Shown: positions 1 to 7,748 of the stretch, piece after piece
Numbering within the stretch: position 1 is the stretch's first letter
Layout of the letters: each line of letters starts with the position of its first letter
Assembly (NCBI GenBank): GCA_020025115.1
Contig: JAHHSP010000025.1
Coordinates: forward strand, 1 to 13,504
Reading direction: 5' to 3'
DNA from: Collinsella sp.
GTDB lineage: Bacteria; Actinomycetota; Coriobacteriia; Coriobacteriales; Coriobacteriaceae
Length of the DNA stretch: 13,504 nucleotides
Made by a program: the position numbers and the translations under genes
The notes under the pieces: generated by a model
What the model was told of the DNA's origin: nothing
What the model saw: the letters and a program-made list of their open reading frames with translations, nothing else
Database searches by the model: none

Positions 1-1047
1 AACAGCCAGCCCCTCGTCAAAAAGCCCCTCTTCAACCCCGAGGGCGACCTCGACGTGCGCAACCGCCGCATGATCGGCGGAAACACCACGAACCTCAACG
101 ACTTCAACAACCTGAAGTACCCCTGGGTGTCCAGCTGGTACCGCCAATCCATGAACAACTTCTGGATCCCGGAGGAGATCAACCTCACCCAAGACGTCAA
201 GGATTACCCGCGCCTGAGCGACGCCGAGCGCGCTGCGTACGACAAGATCCTCTCCTTCCTGGTGTTCCTCGACTCTCTACAGTCGGCCAACTTGCCCAAT
301 ATCGCCGAGTACATCACCGCCAACGAGGTGAACCTCTGCCTGTCCATCCAGGCGTTCCAGGAAAGCGTGCACTCGCAGGGCTATTCGTACATGCTCGACA
401 CGATTTGCGACCCGGCCAAGCGCAACGAGATCCTCTACCAGTGGAAGACCGACGAGCACCTGCTCGCACGCAACACGTTCATCGGCGATCTGTACAACGA
501 GTTTCGAGAACGCCGCGATGCCCGCACGTTCCTACGCGTCCTCATGGCGAACTTCATCCTCGAGGGCGTGTACTTCTACTCCGGCTTCATGTTCTTCTAC
601 AACCTCGCGCGCATGGGCAAGATGCCCGGCAGCGCGCAGGAGATTCGCTACATCAACCGCGACGAGAACACGCACCTATGGCTGTTCCGAAGCATCATCC
701 TGGAACTGCGAGAAGAGGAGCCGCAGCTGTTCTCCGACGAGAACACGGCGATGCTGCGCGAGATGCTCGAGGAAGGGGTGCACCAGGAAATCGCCTGGGG
801 CCGATACGTGCTGGGAGACGCGATTCCCGGCCTCACGGGAGATATGGTTGAAGGTTATATCAAATATCTGGGCAACCTGCGTTGGAGCTCGCTGGGATTC
901 GGCCAGCTCTACGAGGGGTATCGCACCGAGCCCGCCGACATGGCATGGGTGGGCCAATACTCGAACGCCAACATGGTGAAGACCGACTTCTTCGAAGCAA
1001 GGAGCACCGCATACGCCAAGAGCACCGCCCTGGTGGACGACCTGTAG
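1..1047 (+). CDS. nrdB: Class I ribonucleotide reductase, beta (radical) subunit, 5'-truncated by window edge
   Basis: This is the small subunit of aerobic class I ribonucleotide reductase, which holds the di-metal centre and tyrosyl radical used by the NrdA partner to reduce ribonucleotides to dNTPs in the cytosol. The frame is open from base 1. An internal GTG at 55 is probably not the start, because the upstream codons read in frame as LVKKPLFNPEGD, which fits the conserved N-terminus of the family; only a few residues should be missing. Counting from base 1, the metal ligands are all visible: D91, E121 and H124 (ESVH), E188 (LEG), and E222 and H225 (RDENTH). Y128, four residues after H124, aligns with the radical tyrosine Y122 of E. 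coli NrdB. The tail ends in STALVDDL, the region that docks on NrdA in this family. nrdA is expected upstream, outside the window. The gene ends before a strong bidirectional terminator. Confidence 0.95.
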   Translation, partial: NSQPLVKKPLFNPEGDLDVRNRRMIGGNTTNLNDFNNLKYPWVSSWYRQSMNNFWIPEEINLTQDVKDYPRLSDAERAAYDKILSFLVFLDSLQSANLPNIAEYITANEVNLCLSIQAFQESVHSQGYSYMLDTICDPAKRNEILYQWKTDEHLLARNTFIGDLYNEFRERRDARTFLRVLMANFILEGVYFYSGFMFFYNLARMGKMPGSAQEIRYINRDENTHLWLFRSIILELREEEPQLFSDENTAMLREMLEEGVHQEIAWGRYVLGDAIPGLTGDMVEGYIKYLGNLRWSSLGFGQLYEGYRTEPADMAWVGQYSNANMVKTDFFEARSTAYAKSTALVDDL

Positions 1048-1154
1048 GACACGCCTCCCAGCCGGATCGACGGCCTCAGCGAGGCCATGCCCGCCTCGGC
1101 CGCGTTCAGCCCAAGTCGCGCACAGACCCCAAACGCGAATGGGCGCTCAAAACG

Positions 1155-1189
1155 AAAACGGCTCGGATGCGTGGCACCCGAGCCGTTTT
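1155..1189. terminator. Bidirectional rho-independent terminator between convergent nrdB and metallophosphoesterase gene
   Basis: A perfect 12-bp inverted repeat pairs AAAACGGCTCGG (1155-1166) with CCGAGCCGTTTT (1178-1189), with an 11-base loop. Reading rightward the stem ends in five T's. Reading leftward it ends in TTTTCGTTTT. It lies about 108 bases after the nrdB stop and about 35 bases after the stop of the minus-strand gene, so it can serve both. Confidence 0.9.
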
Positions 1190-1223
1190 TGGGCTGTCAT
1201 GAGTTTCGGGGCCCGATGTCCCC

Positions 1224-3698
1224 CTAGAGCTCCTCGACGTCCTGAGATTCTGCCATCTCGTCACGCGAGCCGGTATGGAACGCGGCGGCAAGGGCGCCGA
1301 GGCCCATCAGGGCAACCGTGGCGAAGCCATTGGGATCGCCGGTCTGCGGGAGTTTTCCGGCGACGGGCTTGCTGGAGCCGGAACCCGAAGCGGCGGAGTT
1401 GCCGTTGGGGGAATTCGAACCGCCGGCAGAGCCCGCACTGCCGCCGGTGATCTCCTCGTCGCCGGAACCGCCAGCGGGCTTCCAATCAGGGTCGACCAGG
1501 CGCGCCGTGAGCGAATTCTGTCGGTCCCCGTGCTGGTTCTCATCATGCGTGAGGGAATACAGGGCACCGTGGGCAAGCTCGGCAAGCTCGGGAATGCTGG
1601 GGATCATGTTGCCGGGGGTCTCGCCGATCAGGCCGAAGACCGCGCCGAGATCACCGATGGCGCCGAGGGCGATGTCGATCATGAAGCTGCCCATCTCCTT
1701 GACCAGCAGATCGGAGAGCTTGATCTCGATCGTGGCCAGCAGCGCGCTGATCTTACCCAAGGCCGTCTCGTCGTTGATGGTCGCACGCAAGAGGCTGGTA
1801 AGCGAACCGTCCGCCACGGGGTTGCCCTCGGCATCGTCGCCGGTGAGCTTGATATTGGCGATCGCGGCCTCCATCGGCGCAGGGCAATCCTCGTCCCCGC
1901 GCAAGTGATCGCCGTAGGCGAACTTGATGAGGTCGAACAGGCTTTTACCATCTGCGACGCCCTGATTGACAAGGGTCTCGACCAGGGTGCGCAGCAAATC
2001 GAGAACCTGATCCTTGCCGTCGGAGACCAACAGGGCGTCGAGGCCACTGTAGACGGGAACGAGGAACTTGGACAAAGACTCCGCGGTGATGTAATAGGAC
2101 CAGCCGGCGGCAGCGGCCGCCATGGGTTCGCTCTCCAGGGCGCTCTGAACAGCGGCCATGGTGTTAGTGCCGAGCGCGAGCACATAAGGCTCCGCGCCCG
2201 CCTTCGCCTCAACCTTCTGCAGCATGATGCGGCGGCTATCGGAATTCGACCAAATACCGGCCGTCCCGATGATGGGGAGCTCGATGATGATCGCCTCATC
2301 GACGTTCTGCGGCAACATGCCGAAGATAGCTCCGAACAGCGTGCCGTCAAGCGCGGCGGCGGTGCCGTCGCCGATGCCGAGGCCCCCGGCGAGCTGGGCC
2401 AGAAGCGGCTTCGAGCCGCCCTCATCGTGCGCCTGGTCGAGCATGGGCGCAACCAGGGCGTCGGCGATCATGGTCTTTACCACGTCGACCGTGAGCAGGC
2501 GCTCGTGACCGTACTCCTCGATGTTGGGGATACGGGTGACGGAGCCGCTATCGAAATCGACGTAATCGACGGAGCCCAGGGGGTGGCTATCGAGCGCAAG
2601 CGTGGCCTTGACGTTCGCGGTGCCCTTTTCGCGCTCCCAACCGAGCGTCGCGAAGCGGATGTCGCTCGGATAGGTCACGGTGGCGCAGGTCTCGATGTCG
2701 AAGAGGGTGTTGCCCTTCTCAGTGGTGATGCTGGCGATGTCGTTGGCGTGCATATGGCCGGTGAACACCGCGGAGACCCCGGCGTCGGCGTAACGGCGCT
2801 GGCACTCCTCGTAGTTGTCGACCAGATACTCGCCCATGAGCGTCGGCTCCATGGAGAAGTGCGGGACCACGCCGTGGTGCTGGGTCACAAACACGATATC
2901 GCCGGCATCGCGGGCCTGCTTAGCCTGGCTCTCGACCCACTGCAGGAGCTTTTCGCCCACCACACCGGAGGTGACGTGCTCATCCACATCCAGGCCGTTC
3001 TGGTCGGTGGAGTACTTGCAGGAGTCGACGGCGATGAGGGTCACGCCCTTGACGGGGCGGACCACGTAGGAGAGGCTGCCGCCCTTGGAGCCGCCCCGGT
3101 CGAACACGGCGATGGCATCATCGTAGCCGCAGTCGGCGTAGAGTTCCTTGAACTTAAGCGGATCGACCAGTTCGGTGTGCTCGGCATGGCCGCTTGAGAA
3201 GTCACGGCCGTTCAGATCGTTGTTGACATCGTGGTTGCCGTTGATGACGCAGAAGTGCGTCATCTTGCCGGCGGCCTCGATTCTCTCGCGAGCTTCGGAG
3301 AGCATTTCATGAATGTCCTGATGGCAGACGAGCTCGCCGTCCTTGGTGAGGTCGCCGGAAAGGATCACAAGGTCGGGCTGGTAGGCCACGATCTCATCCA
3401 TGGCCTTCTTGATGATGTCGCCGGACTCGCGGAACATCTTGCGGTCGGAATTCTCGGCAATCGTGAAGTCCGGGCAATCCGAATACAGGCGCTTGGAGAA
3501 GAAGTGCGTGTCGGAGAGGTGGACGATTTTGATCTGATTCGGGTAATCCGCGGGCGCGGGCGCCAAGGGGGACTCGTCGGCGTAGGCAGCCCCGGGCGCG
3601 GCCATGGCGGCGGCGGTCACACCCGCGCCGGCGATTGAAAGGGTCACGAATCCTCGGCGCGAGATTCCAGTGCGGTCAGTGATGTGAGAGTGCGGCAT
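1224..3698 (-). CDS. Tat-exported, LPQTG-anchored calcineurin-like metallophosphoesterase (824 aa)
   Basis: This is a secreted phosphoesterase of the calcineurin-like metallophosphatase superfamily; the substrate is unknown. The start chosen is the ATG at 3698, giving 824 aa with GGAG four bases upstream. An in-frame ATG at 3722 is the alternative, and longer versions lack a signal. The N-terminus has a twin-arginine signal (SRRGF, residues 13-17), a hydrophobic core, and an AYA-D cleavage site near 40. The catalytic motifs appear in order: DTH (63-65), GD (115-116), GNHD (154-157), QHHG (273-276) and GHMH (314-317). Residues from about 400 to 740 form a mostly helical region I cannot assign. 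A Gly/Ser-rich linker then leads to the sortase motif LPQTG (783-787) and a short hydrophobic segment. The tail after it is acidic (ends DVEEL) with few basic residues, which is odd for a sorting signal. The protein is probably covalently bound to the cell wall. Confidence 0.9.
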   Translation of the reverse strand: MPHSHITDRTGISRRGFVTLSIAGAGVTAAAMAAPGAAYADESPLAPAPADYPNQIKIVHLSDTHFFSKRLYSDCPDFTIAENSDRKMFRESGDIIKKAMDEIVAYQPDLVILSGDLTKDGELVCHQDIHEMLSEARERIEAAGKMTHFCVINGNHDVNNDLNGRDFSSGHAEHTELVDPLKFKELYADCGYDDAIAVFDRGGSKGGSLSYVVRPVKGVTLIAVDSCKYSTDQNGLDVDEHVTSGVVGEKLLQWVESQAKQARDAGDIVFVTQHHGVVPHFSMEPTLMGEYLVDNYEECQRRYADAGVSAVFTGHMHANDIASITTEKGNTLFDIETCATVTYPSDIRFATLGWEREKGTANVKATLALDSHPLGSVDYVDFDSGSVTRIPNIEEYGHERLLTVDVVKTMIADALVAPMLDQAHDEGGSKPLLAQLAGGLGIGDGTAAALDGTLFGAIFGMLPQNVDEAIIIELPIIGTAGIWSNSDSRRIMLQKVEAKAGAEPYVLALGTNTMAAVQSALESEPMAAAAAGWSYYITAESLSKFLVPVYSGLDALLVSDGKDQVLDLLRTLVETLVNQGVADGKSLFDLIKFAYGDHLRGDEDCPAPMEAAIANIKLTGDDAEGNPVADGSLTSLLRATINDETALGKISALLATIEIKLSDLLVKEMGSFMIDIALGAIGDLGAVFGLIGETPGNMIPSIPELAELAHGALYSLTHDENQHGDRQNSLTARLVDPDWKPAGGSGDEEITGGSAGSAGGSNSPNGNSAASGSGSSKPVAGKLPQTGDPNGFATVALMGLGALAAAFHTGSRDEMAESQDVEEL

Positions 3699-3838
3699 GC
3701 TGCTCCATCCATTCGTGTACATATACCCTGCTAATCCTCGAGCATATGTATCAGAGCGCTGCAACGGACACGTCAGACTCATACGAAACCGTGTAAGGAG
3801 TTGAATAAGCGAACGATAAACAACCGCCCCCGTATGTA
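3699..3838 (-). promoter_or_regulatory. 5' region of metallophosphoesterase gene with an AT-rich inverted repeat
   Basis: This 140-base stretch lies between the phosphoesterase start and the upstream terminator and should carry its promoter. It is clearly more AT-rich than the flanking genes. An inverted repeat, TACATAT (3718-3724) and ATATGTA (3744-3750), lies 20-52 bases before the ATG. One mismatch further in, its arms extend by one more pair. I could not pick a convincing -35/-10 pair. The repeat may be an operator, or chance in AT-rich promoter DNA. Confidence 0.3.
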
Positions 3839-3872
3839 AAGGCCCGGTATGCCTTCCGACATGCCGGGCCTT
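3839..3872 (-). terminator. Terminator hairpin downstream of the EF-G-like gene
   Basis: AAGGCCCGGTATG (3839-3851) pairs with CATGCCGGGCCTT (3860-3872): 12 Watson-Crick pairs plus one wobble, with an 8-base loop. On the minus strand the stem is followed by a short, weak T run (TTTACATAC). It lies about 70 bases after the stop of the EF-G-like gene and isolates that gene from the phosphoesterase downstream. Confidence 0.7.
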
Positions 3873-3942
3873 ACACATCAAAATTCAGAGGAGCCGCGCA
3901 CAGCGCGACGGGCGGGCGCCATCCACCCGCTCCGAGCGCGAA

Positions 3943-6009
3943 CTACCTACCCTGAGCGCGGTTGTGCTCGAAGATCTCCACGAGCTTTTGCTGCGCGTCG
4001 TAGGGAACCTGCTCATAGCCGGCCGGCTCCATCGTGAAGTCGCCGGTGCCGCGCGTGAGCGAGCGCAGGCGCGTGGCGTAGTCCACAAGCTCGGCGTAGG
4101 GCACCGTGGCGGTGACCACGGTCTCTCCGCGGTCATTGGAGTCCATCCCGGTCACGCGGCCGCGGCTGGCAGACACATCGCCCATCACCGCACCGGCATA
4201 GCTCTCGGGAATCGTCACCGTGATGTTCTCCATGGGCTCAAGCACCACGGGGTCGGCATCCTCGCACGCCTTCTTGAGGGCGATGCGAGCAGCCGTGCGA
4301 AAAGCCATCTCGTTGGAGTCGACCGGGTGATAGGAACCGTCATAGCAGGCCACGCGGATGCCGGTGAGCGGGTAACCCGCTATCACACCGTCCCTCATGG
4401 TTTCCCGGACGCCCTTGTCCACGGCCGGAATGAGCGCACGCGGAATGCGGCCGCCCACGACCTCATCCACGAACTCGTACTCGGTGCCGTCGAGCAACGG
4501 TTCGACGCGCAGGTAACAGTCGCCGAACTGCCCGGCACCGCCGGTCTGCTTCTTGTGGCGGCCCTGGGCGGAGGCGACGCGACGGATGGTCTCGCGATAC
4601 GGGATGCGCAACGGCACGATATGGGCGGCGACCTTGGTGCGGTCTTCAAGGCGGTTGAGCAGGACAGACACCTGCGCCTCACCGACGGCCGAAATCACGG
4701 TCTGGGCCGTCTCCTCGTCACGGTCGATGCCCATGGTCGGGTCGGCCTCGCAGGCCTTCTCGATAAACGTGAAGAGCTTGTCCTCGTCGGAGCGATTCTC
4801 GGCCTCGATGGCGATGCGATACTGGGAGTTGGGGAACTTGAACGCAGCGGCCTCGACCTTGCCGGTCACGGAGAGGGTGTCGCCCGTCTCGGCGGCCATC
4901 TTGGGAACGACCACGATATCGCCCGCATAGGCGTGGCCGACCTCGGTCATCTCGCGACCGCACATCACGTACAGGTGCGCCAGGCGCTCGCCCTTGCGGG
5001 TGCGGGCGTTGACGAGTTCCATACCCGGCTCGATGGTACCGGTGAGCACCTTGAGGAAGGACAGCCGGCCCTGCTGGGCGTCGTTCAGGGTCTTGAAGTC
5101 GAAGACCACGGGGCGATCGTCCTCGGAGGAGATCTTGAGGGTATCGCCGTCGATGAGCGGCATCTCGCCGTAGTCGGTGGGCGCGGGGAAGTAGGTGGCG
5201 ATATCGTCCATGAGGGAGTTCACACCCTGCTCCTTCACGCAGGAACCGGCGAACACGGGGACGAACAGGCGATGAGCGATGGCCTTGGCGAGCAGCCCCT
5301 CGACCTCCTCCTGAGTAAGGGACTCGCCCTCGAGGTACTTCTCCATGAGCTCGTCATCGGCCTCGGCCACGAGCTCGCAAAGCGTCTCGTGTGCGGCCTC
5401 GGCAGCCGCACGGAATTCCTCGGGGATCTCGGATTCGGTCTGCTTGGTGCCGTCGCAACGGCGGGCCGTCATGCGAACGAGATCGATGATGCCGGTAAAA
5501 TCCTCGCCGGTGCCCCAAGGCAGCGTGACGGCGCCCAAGCGCATGCCGAAGCGCTCGCGCAGCATGTCGAGGCACATGTCGAAATCGGCGTTCTCCTTGT
5601 CCACGCGGTTGACGAACACGGCGCGGGCGAGCCGCAGGTCCTCGGCGGCGTACCAGAGCTTGACGGTGGTGGGCTGCGGGCCCTCGACAGCGTCGCCCAC
5701 GAACAGCGCGGTCTCGCACACGCTCATCGCCGCATAGGCATCGCCGATGAAGTCGGGATAGCAGGGGGCGTCGAGCACGTTGATGCGCGCACCCTTCCAG
5801 TCGATCGGGGCGATGGCGGTCGAGATCGAGAACTCGCGCTTGACCTCCTCGGCGTCATAGTCGAGTGTGGGCTTGGTGCCGTCGTGGCCGCCCAGGCGGG
5901 CGGTCTTGCCGGAAAGGTGGAGCATGGCCTCCGCGAGCGAGGTCTTGCCCACCCCGCCTTGGCCTACGAGCACCACGTTCCTCACATTGCCAGTCTTGGG
6001 CGCACCCAT
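3943..6009 (-). CDS. EF-G-like translational GTPase paralogue (FusA2 type, 688 aa)
   Basis: This has the full-length domain layout of elongation factor G. The G domain has a P-loop GQGGVGKT (16-23), G4-like NRVD (134-137, instead of NKxD) and G5-like GSC (255-257). Domains II and III follow, then the domain IV signature HKKQTGGAGQFG (485-496) and domain V with DVSASRGRVTGM (611-622). The switch II motif, DTPGHVDF in canonical EF-G, reads DAPCYPDF (80-87), so the histidine needed for GTP hydrolysis is tyrosine and the preceding glycine is cysteine. This matches the actinobacterial second EF-G rather than the main translocase. The start at 6009 is set by GGAGG six bases upstream; longer in-frame extensions lack homology. 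The role is uncertain: ribosome-associated, possibly with little or no GTPase activity. A canonical fusA should exist elsewhere in the genome. Confidence 0.9.
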   Translation of the reverse strand: MGAPKTGNVRNVVLVGQGGVGKTSLAEAMLHLSGKTARLGGHDGTKPTLDYDAEEVKREFSISTAIAPIDWKGARINVLDAPCYPDFIGDAYAAMSVCETALFVGDAVEGPQPTTVKLWYAAEDLRLARAVFVNRVDKENADFDMCLDMLRERFGMRLGAVTLPWGTGEDFTGIIDLVRMTARRCDGTKQTESEIPEEFRAAAEAAHETLCELVAEADDELMEKYLEGESLTQEEVEGLLAKAIAHRLFVPVFAGSCVKEQGVNSLMDDIATYFPAPTDYGEMPLIDGDTLKISSEDDRPVVFDFKTLNDAQQGRLSFLKVLTGTIEPGMELVNARTRKGERLAHLYVMCGREMTEVGHAYAGDIVVVPKMAAETGDTLSVTGKVEAAAFKFPNSQYRIAIEAENRSDEDKLFTFIEKACEADPTMGIDRDEETAQTVISAVGEAQVSVLLNRLEDRTKVAAHIVPLRIPYRETIRRVASAQGRHKKQTGGAGQFGDCYLRVEPLLDGTEYEFVDEVVGGRIPRALIPAVDKGVRETMRDGVIAGYPLTGIRVACYDGSYHPVDSNEMAFRTAARIALKKACEDADPVVLEPMENITVTIPESYAGAVMGDVSASRGRVTGMDSNDRGETVVTATVPYAELVDYATRLRSLTRGTGDFTMEPAGYEQVPYDAQQKLVEIFEHNRAQGR

Positions 6010-6015
6010 GGGACA

Positions 6016-6020
6016 CCTCC
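6016..6020 (-). promoter_or_regulatory. Ribosome binding site fixing the EF-G-like start
   Basis: GGAGG on the minus strand lies six bases before the ATG at 6009. It supports this start over the longer in-frame reading that extends to 6216. Confidence 0.75.
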
Positions 6021-6128
6021 CTTTCCCAGCGCGAAGCGCTCGCGCCGAAAATGCGTGCGAGGTACCTTGTGCATCCCGCACGACAGCCGTATGGCCTGAG
6101 CCTACCCCCGCGTGAGGATGCAATTGCA

Positions 6129-6156
6129 CGCCCATCGGCAAGCGTGGGGACGGGCG
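6129..6156 (-). terminator. Possible hairpin at the end of the amino-acid transporter operon
   Basis: CGCCCATC (6129-6136) and GACGGGCG (6149-6156) form an 8-bp stem, including one G-T pair, around a 12-base loop, about 16 bases after the ATPase stop. No T-tract follows on the minus strand, so it could be a weak or rho-aided terminator or an mRNA 3' stabiliser. The rest of the 163-base gap up to the EF-G-like start should hold that gene's promoter. It includes the palindrome TGCAATTGCA at 6119-6128, but I could not place hexamers with confidence. Confidence 0.3.
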
Positions 6157-6172
6157 CCGCGGGCGGTGTTCG

Positions 6173-6937
6173 TCACTTCCCGATACGAGCGAGGAAAGCG
6201 CGGGTGCGGTCTTCACGCGGATTGTCGAGCACCTGCTCCGCCGGCCCCTCCTCCACGATCATGCCGCCGTCCATGAACACCACGCGGTCGGCGACCTCCC
6301 GTGCGAAGTCCATCTCGTGCGTGACGACGACCATCGTCATGCGCTCATCCGCAAGGCCTCGGATCACCCGCAGAACGCCGGCGGTGAGCTCGGGATCCAA
6401 CGCGCTGGTGGGCTCGTCGAAATAGATGATCTCGGGGTCCATCGCCAATGCGCGGGCGATGGCCACGCGCTGCTGCTGCCCTCCCGAGAGATGGCAGGGA
6501 ACCTTGTCCTCGCAGCCCGTGAGTCCCATGCGCTCGATAAGCTCCCGCGCGCTCCGCTCAACCTCGGCGCGGTCGCGGCGCTGCACGCGAACCGGTGCGT
6601 CCGCGATGTTGCGCATCACCGTGAGATGCGGAAACAGATTGTAATTCTGAAACACCAGGCCAAACCGGCTGCGCGCGCACCCGAGCACGTCGTCCTTGGC
6701 ATACACGCTCGCGCCGTCCGAACCAGGCGTCGCCACTTCCACCTTGCCGTACGACAAAGCCCCGGCATCGAGCCTCTCGAGTAGCGTCATGCAGCGCAAG
6801 AGCGTCGATTTACCGCCTCCCGACGGCCCGATGACCGCGACGACTTCGCCGCGCGCGACCTCCAGCGATATGTCGCGCAGGACCTCGGACGCGCCAAAGG
6901 ACTTGCGCGCATTTTTGATTGATACGACAGCGGTCAT
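6173..6937 (-). CDS. Polar amino-acid ABC transporter ATP-binding protein (254 aa)
   Basis: This cytoplasmic ATPase energises amino-acid import together with the permease and binding lipoprotein upstream. The motifs are complete: Walker [10 protein letters not shown] (37-45), Q-loop glutamine in [10 protein letters not shown] (Q97), signature LSGGQQQR (150-157), Walker B IIYFDE (170-175), D-loop SALD (178-181) and switch histidine H207. The [11 protein letters not shown] stretch is typical of the GlnQ/HisP (PAAT) family. The ATG at 6937 is preferred because AAGGG lies eight bases upstream; an in-frame GTG at 6946 sits too close to that site. It is the third gene of the operon, 68 bases after the permease stop. 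The substrate cannot be read from the ATPase. Confidence 0.93.
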   Translation of the reverse strand: MTAVVSIKNARKSFGASEVLRDISLEVARGEVVAVIGPSGGGKSTLLRCMTLLERLDAGALSYGKVEVATPGSDGASVYAKDDVLGCARSRFGLVFQNYNLFPHLTVMRNIADAPVRVQRRDRAEVERSARELIERMGLTGCEDKVPCHLSGGQQQRVAIARALAMDPEIIYFDEPTSALDPELTAGVLRVIRGLADERMTMVVVTHEMDFAREVADRVVFMDGGMIVEEGPAEQVLDNPREDRTRAFLARIGK

Positions 6938-7005
6938 GGGGGCCACCCTTCAGATAGATACACGTAATTGCACACCACGGCGTGCGGAGCACATGGGTCC
7001 TCCCG

Positions 7006-7659
7006 CTAATCGCGGTAGTAGGCGAGGCGCTTCTCGACGAGGCCGAGCACGAGCTCCACCGCGAAGTTGAACGTCCAATAGATGGCTGCCGCGATGACGA
7101 ACGGAGCCATGCTCACCTGGGAGGCGACAAGCGCCTTGGCCGTGGAGAACATCTCCCCCACACCGATGGCGAACGCGAGCGACGTGTCTTTGACGAGTGT
7201 GATCACCTCGTTGCCGATTGCCGGTATGACCCGCTTGACCACCTGCGGCACGACGATGTACGCGAGCGTCTGGAGCTTGGAATACCCCAAAACCTCGGCG
7301 GCCTCGTACTGCCCACGCGGGATGGACTGCAAGCCGGAACGGTAAATCTCGGCGAAGTACGCGGCATAGTTCGCAATGAACGCGAAAATCACCGCCTGCC
7401 ACTTCGACGCCGGCGTGAGCTGGACGCCGAAGACATAGAACGGCATGAAGTACACGGCGAACATCTGCAGCATGAGGGGCGTGCCCCGCATCACCGAGAT
7501 ATAGGCCCGAGCGATGAGGCGCACCGGCGCGATGCGGCACATGCGCAGCGCCGCCACCACGACGCCGAGCGGCAAAGCGCCGATGAGCGTGAGTGCGAAG
7601 ATCTGAAAGCTGGTGATGAAGCCCTCTCCCAGCATCTGCACCATGGTCGTGATCTCCAC
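7006..7659 (-). CDS. Polar amino-acid ABC transporter permease (about 217 aa)
   Basis: This is the integral membrane subunit of a HisMQ/GlnP-type importer. An N-terminal membrane segment (about residues 15-38) is followed by MRGTPLMLQ (57-65), characteristic of the polar amino-acid permease family. Further membrane segments and the EAA loop EAAEVLGYSKLQ (119-130), which contacts the ATPase, come next. The start is ambiguous. A GTG at 7659 has AGGA ten bases upstream, and an ATG at 7644 (212 aa) has GGAG nine bases upstream; both keep every conserved element. No second permease gene is present, so the pore is probably a homodimer. It is the middle gene of the operon, separated from the SBP gene by a strong hairpin. 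Confidence 0.92.
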   Translation of the reverse strand: MEITTMVQMLGEGFITSFQIFALTLIGALPLGVVVAALRMCRIAPVRLIARAYISVMRGTPLMLQMFAVYFMPFYVFGVQLTPASKWQAVIFAFIANYAAYFAEIYRSGLQSIPRGQYEAAEVLGYSKLQTLAYIVVPQVVKRVIPAIGNEVITLVKDTSLAFAIGVGEMFSTAKALVASQVSMAPFVIAAAIYWTFNFAVELVLGLVEKRLAYYRD

Positions 7660-7701
7660 CTGAACGTCGTCCTTTCCCACGGGTCCGTCATGCACGCGCA
7701 G

Positions 7702-7734
7702 GGCGCGCCCGGGCATAAAACGCCCCGACGCGCC
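7702..7734 (-). other. Intercistronic hairpin between binding-protein and permease genes
   Basis: GGCGCGCCCGGGC (7702-7714) can pair with GCCCCGACGCGCC (7722-7734). As minus-strand RNA this gives 13 stacked positions with one G-G mismatch and one G-U pair, closed by a 7-base loop. It starts 14 bases after the SBP stop, and no T-tract follows. By analogy with other ABC operons it probably protects the SBP message from 3' decay, or partially attenuates transcription, so that binding protein exceeds permease. Confidence 0.65.
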
Positions 7735-7748
7735 ATATAGGTGCCCGT

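Noticed and set aside
1275..3197. Open frame of 640 codons on the + strand opposite the metallophosphoesterase
   Set aside because: It is antisense to a gene with full catalytic motifs. The translation is repetitive in V/G/E/D/A/L with no domain, as expected from GC-rich codon bias mirrored on the other strand.
3964..6099. Open frame of 711 codons on the + strand opposite the EF-G-like gene
   Set aside because: It mirrors the full EF-G coding sequence and has no ribosome site or recognisable motif. It is a composition artefact of the opposite strand.
6119..6128. TGCAATTGCA palindrome as an operator of the EF-G-like gene
   Set aside because: Ten-base palindromes are expected by chance at this scale, and there is no repeat or promoter context to support it. 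It is mentioned only in the gap description.
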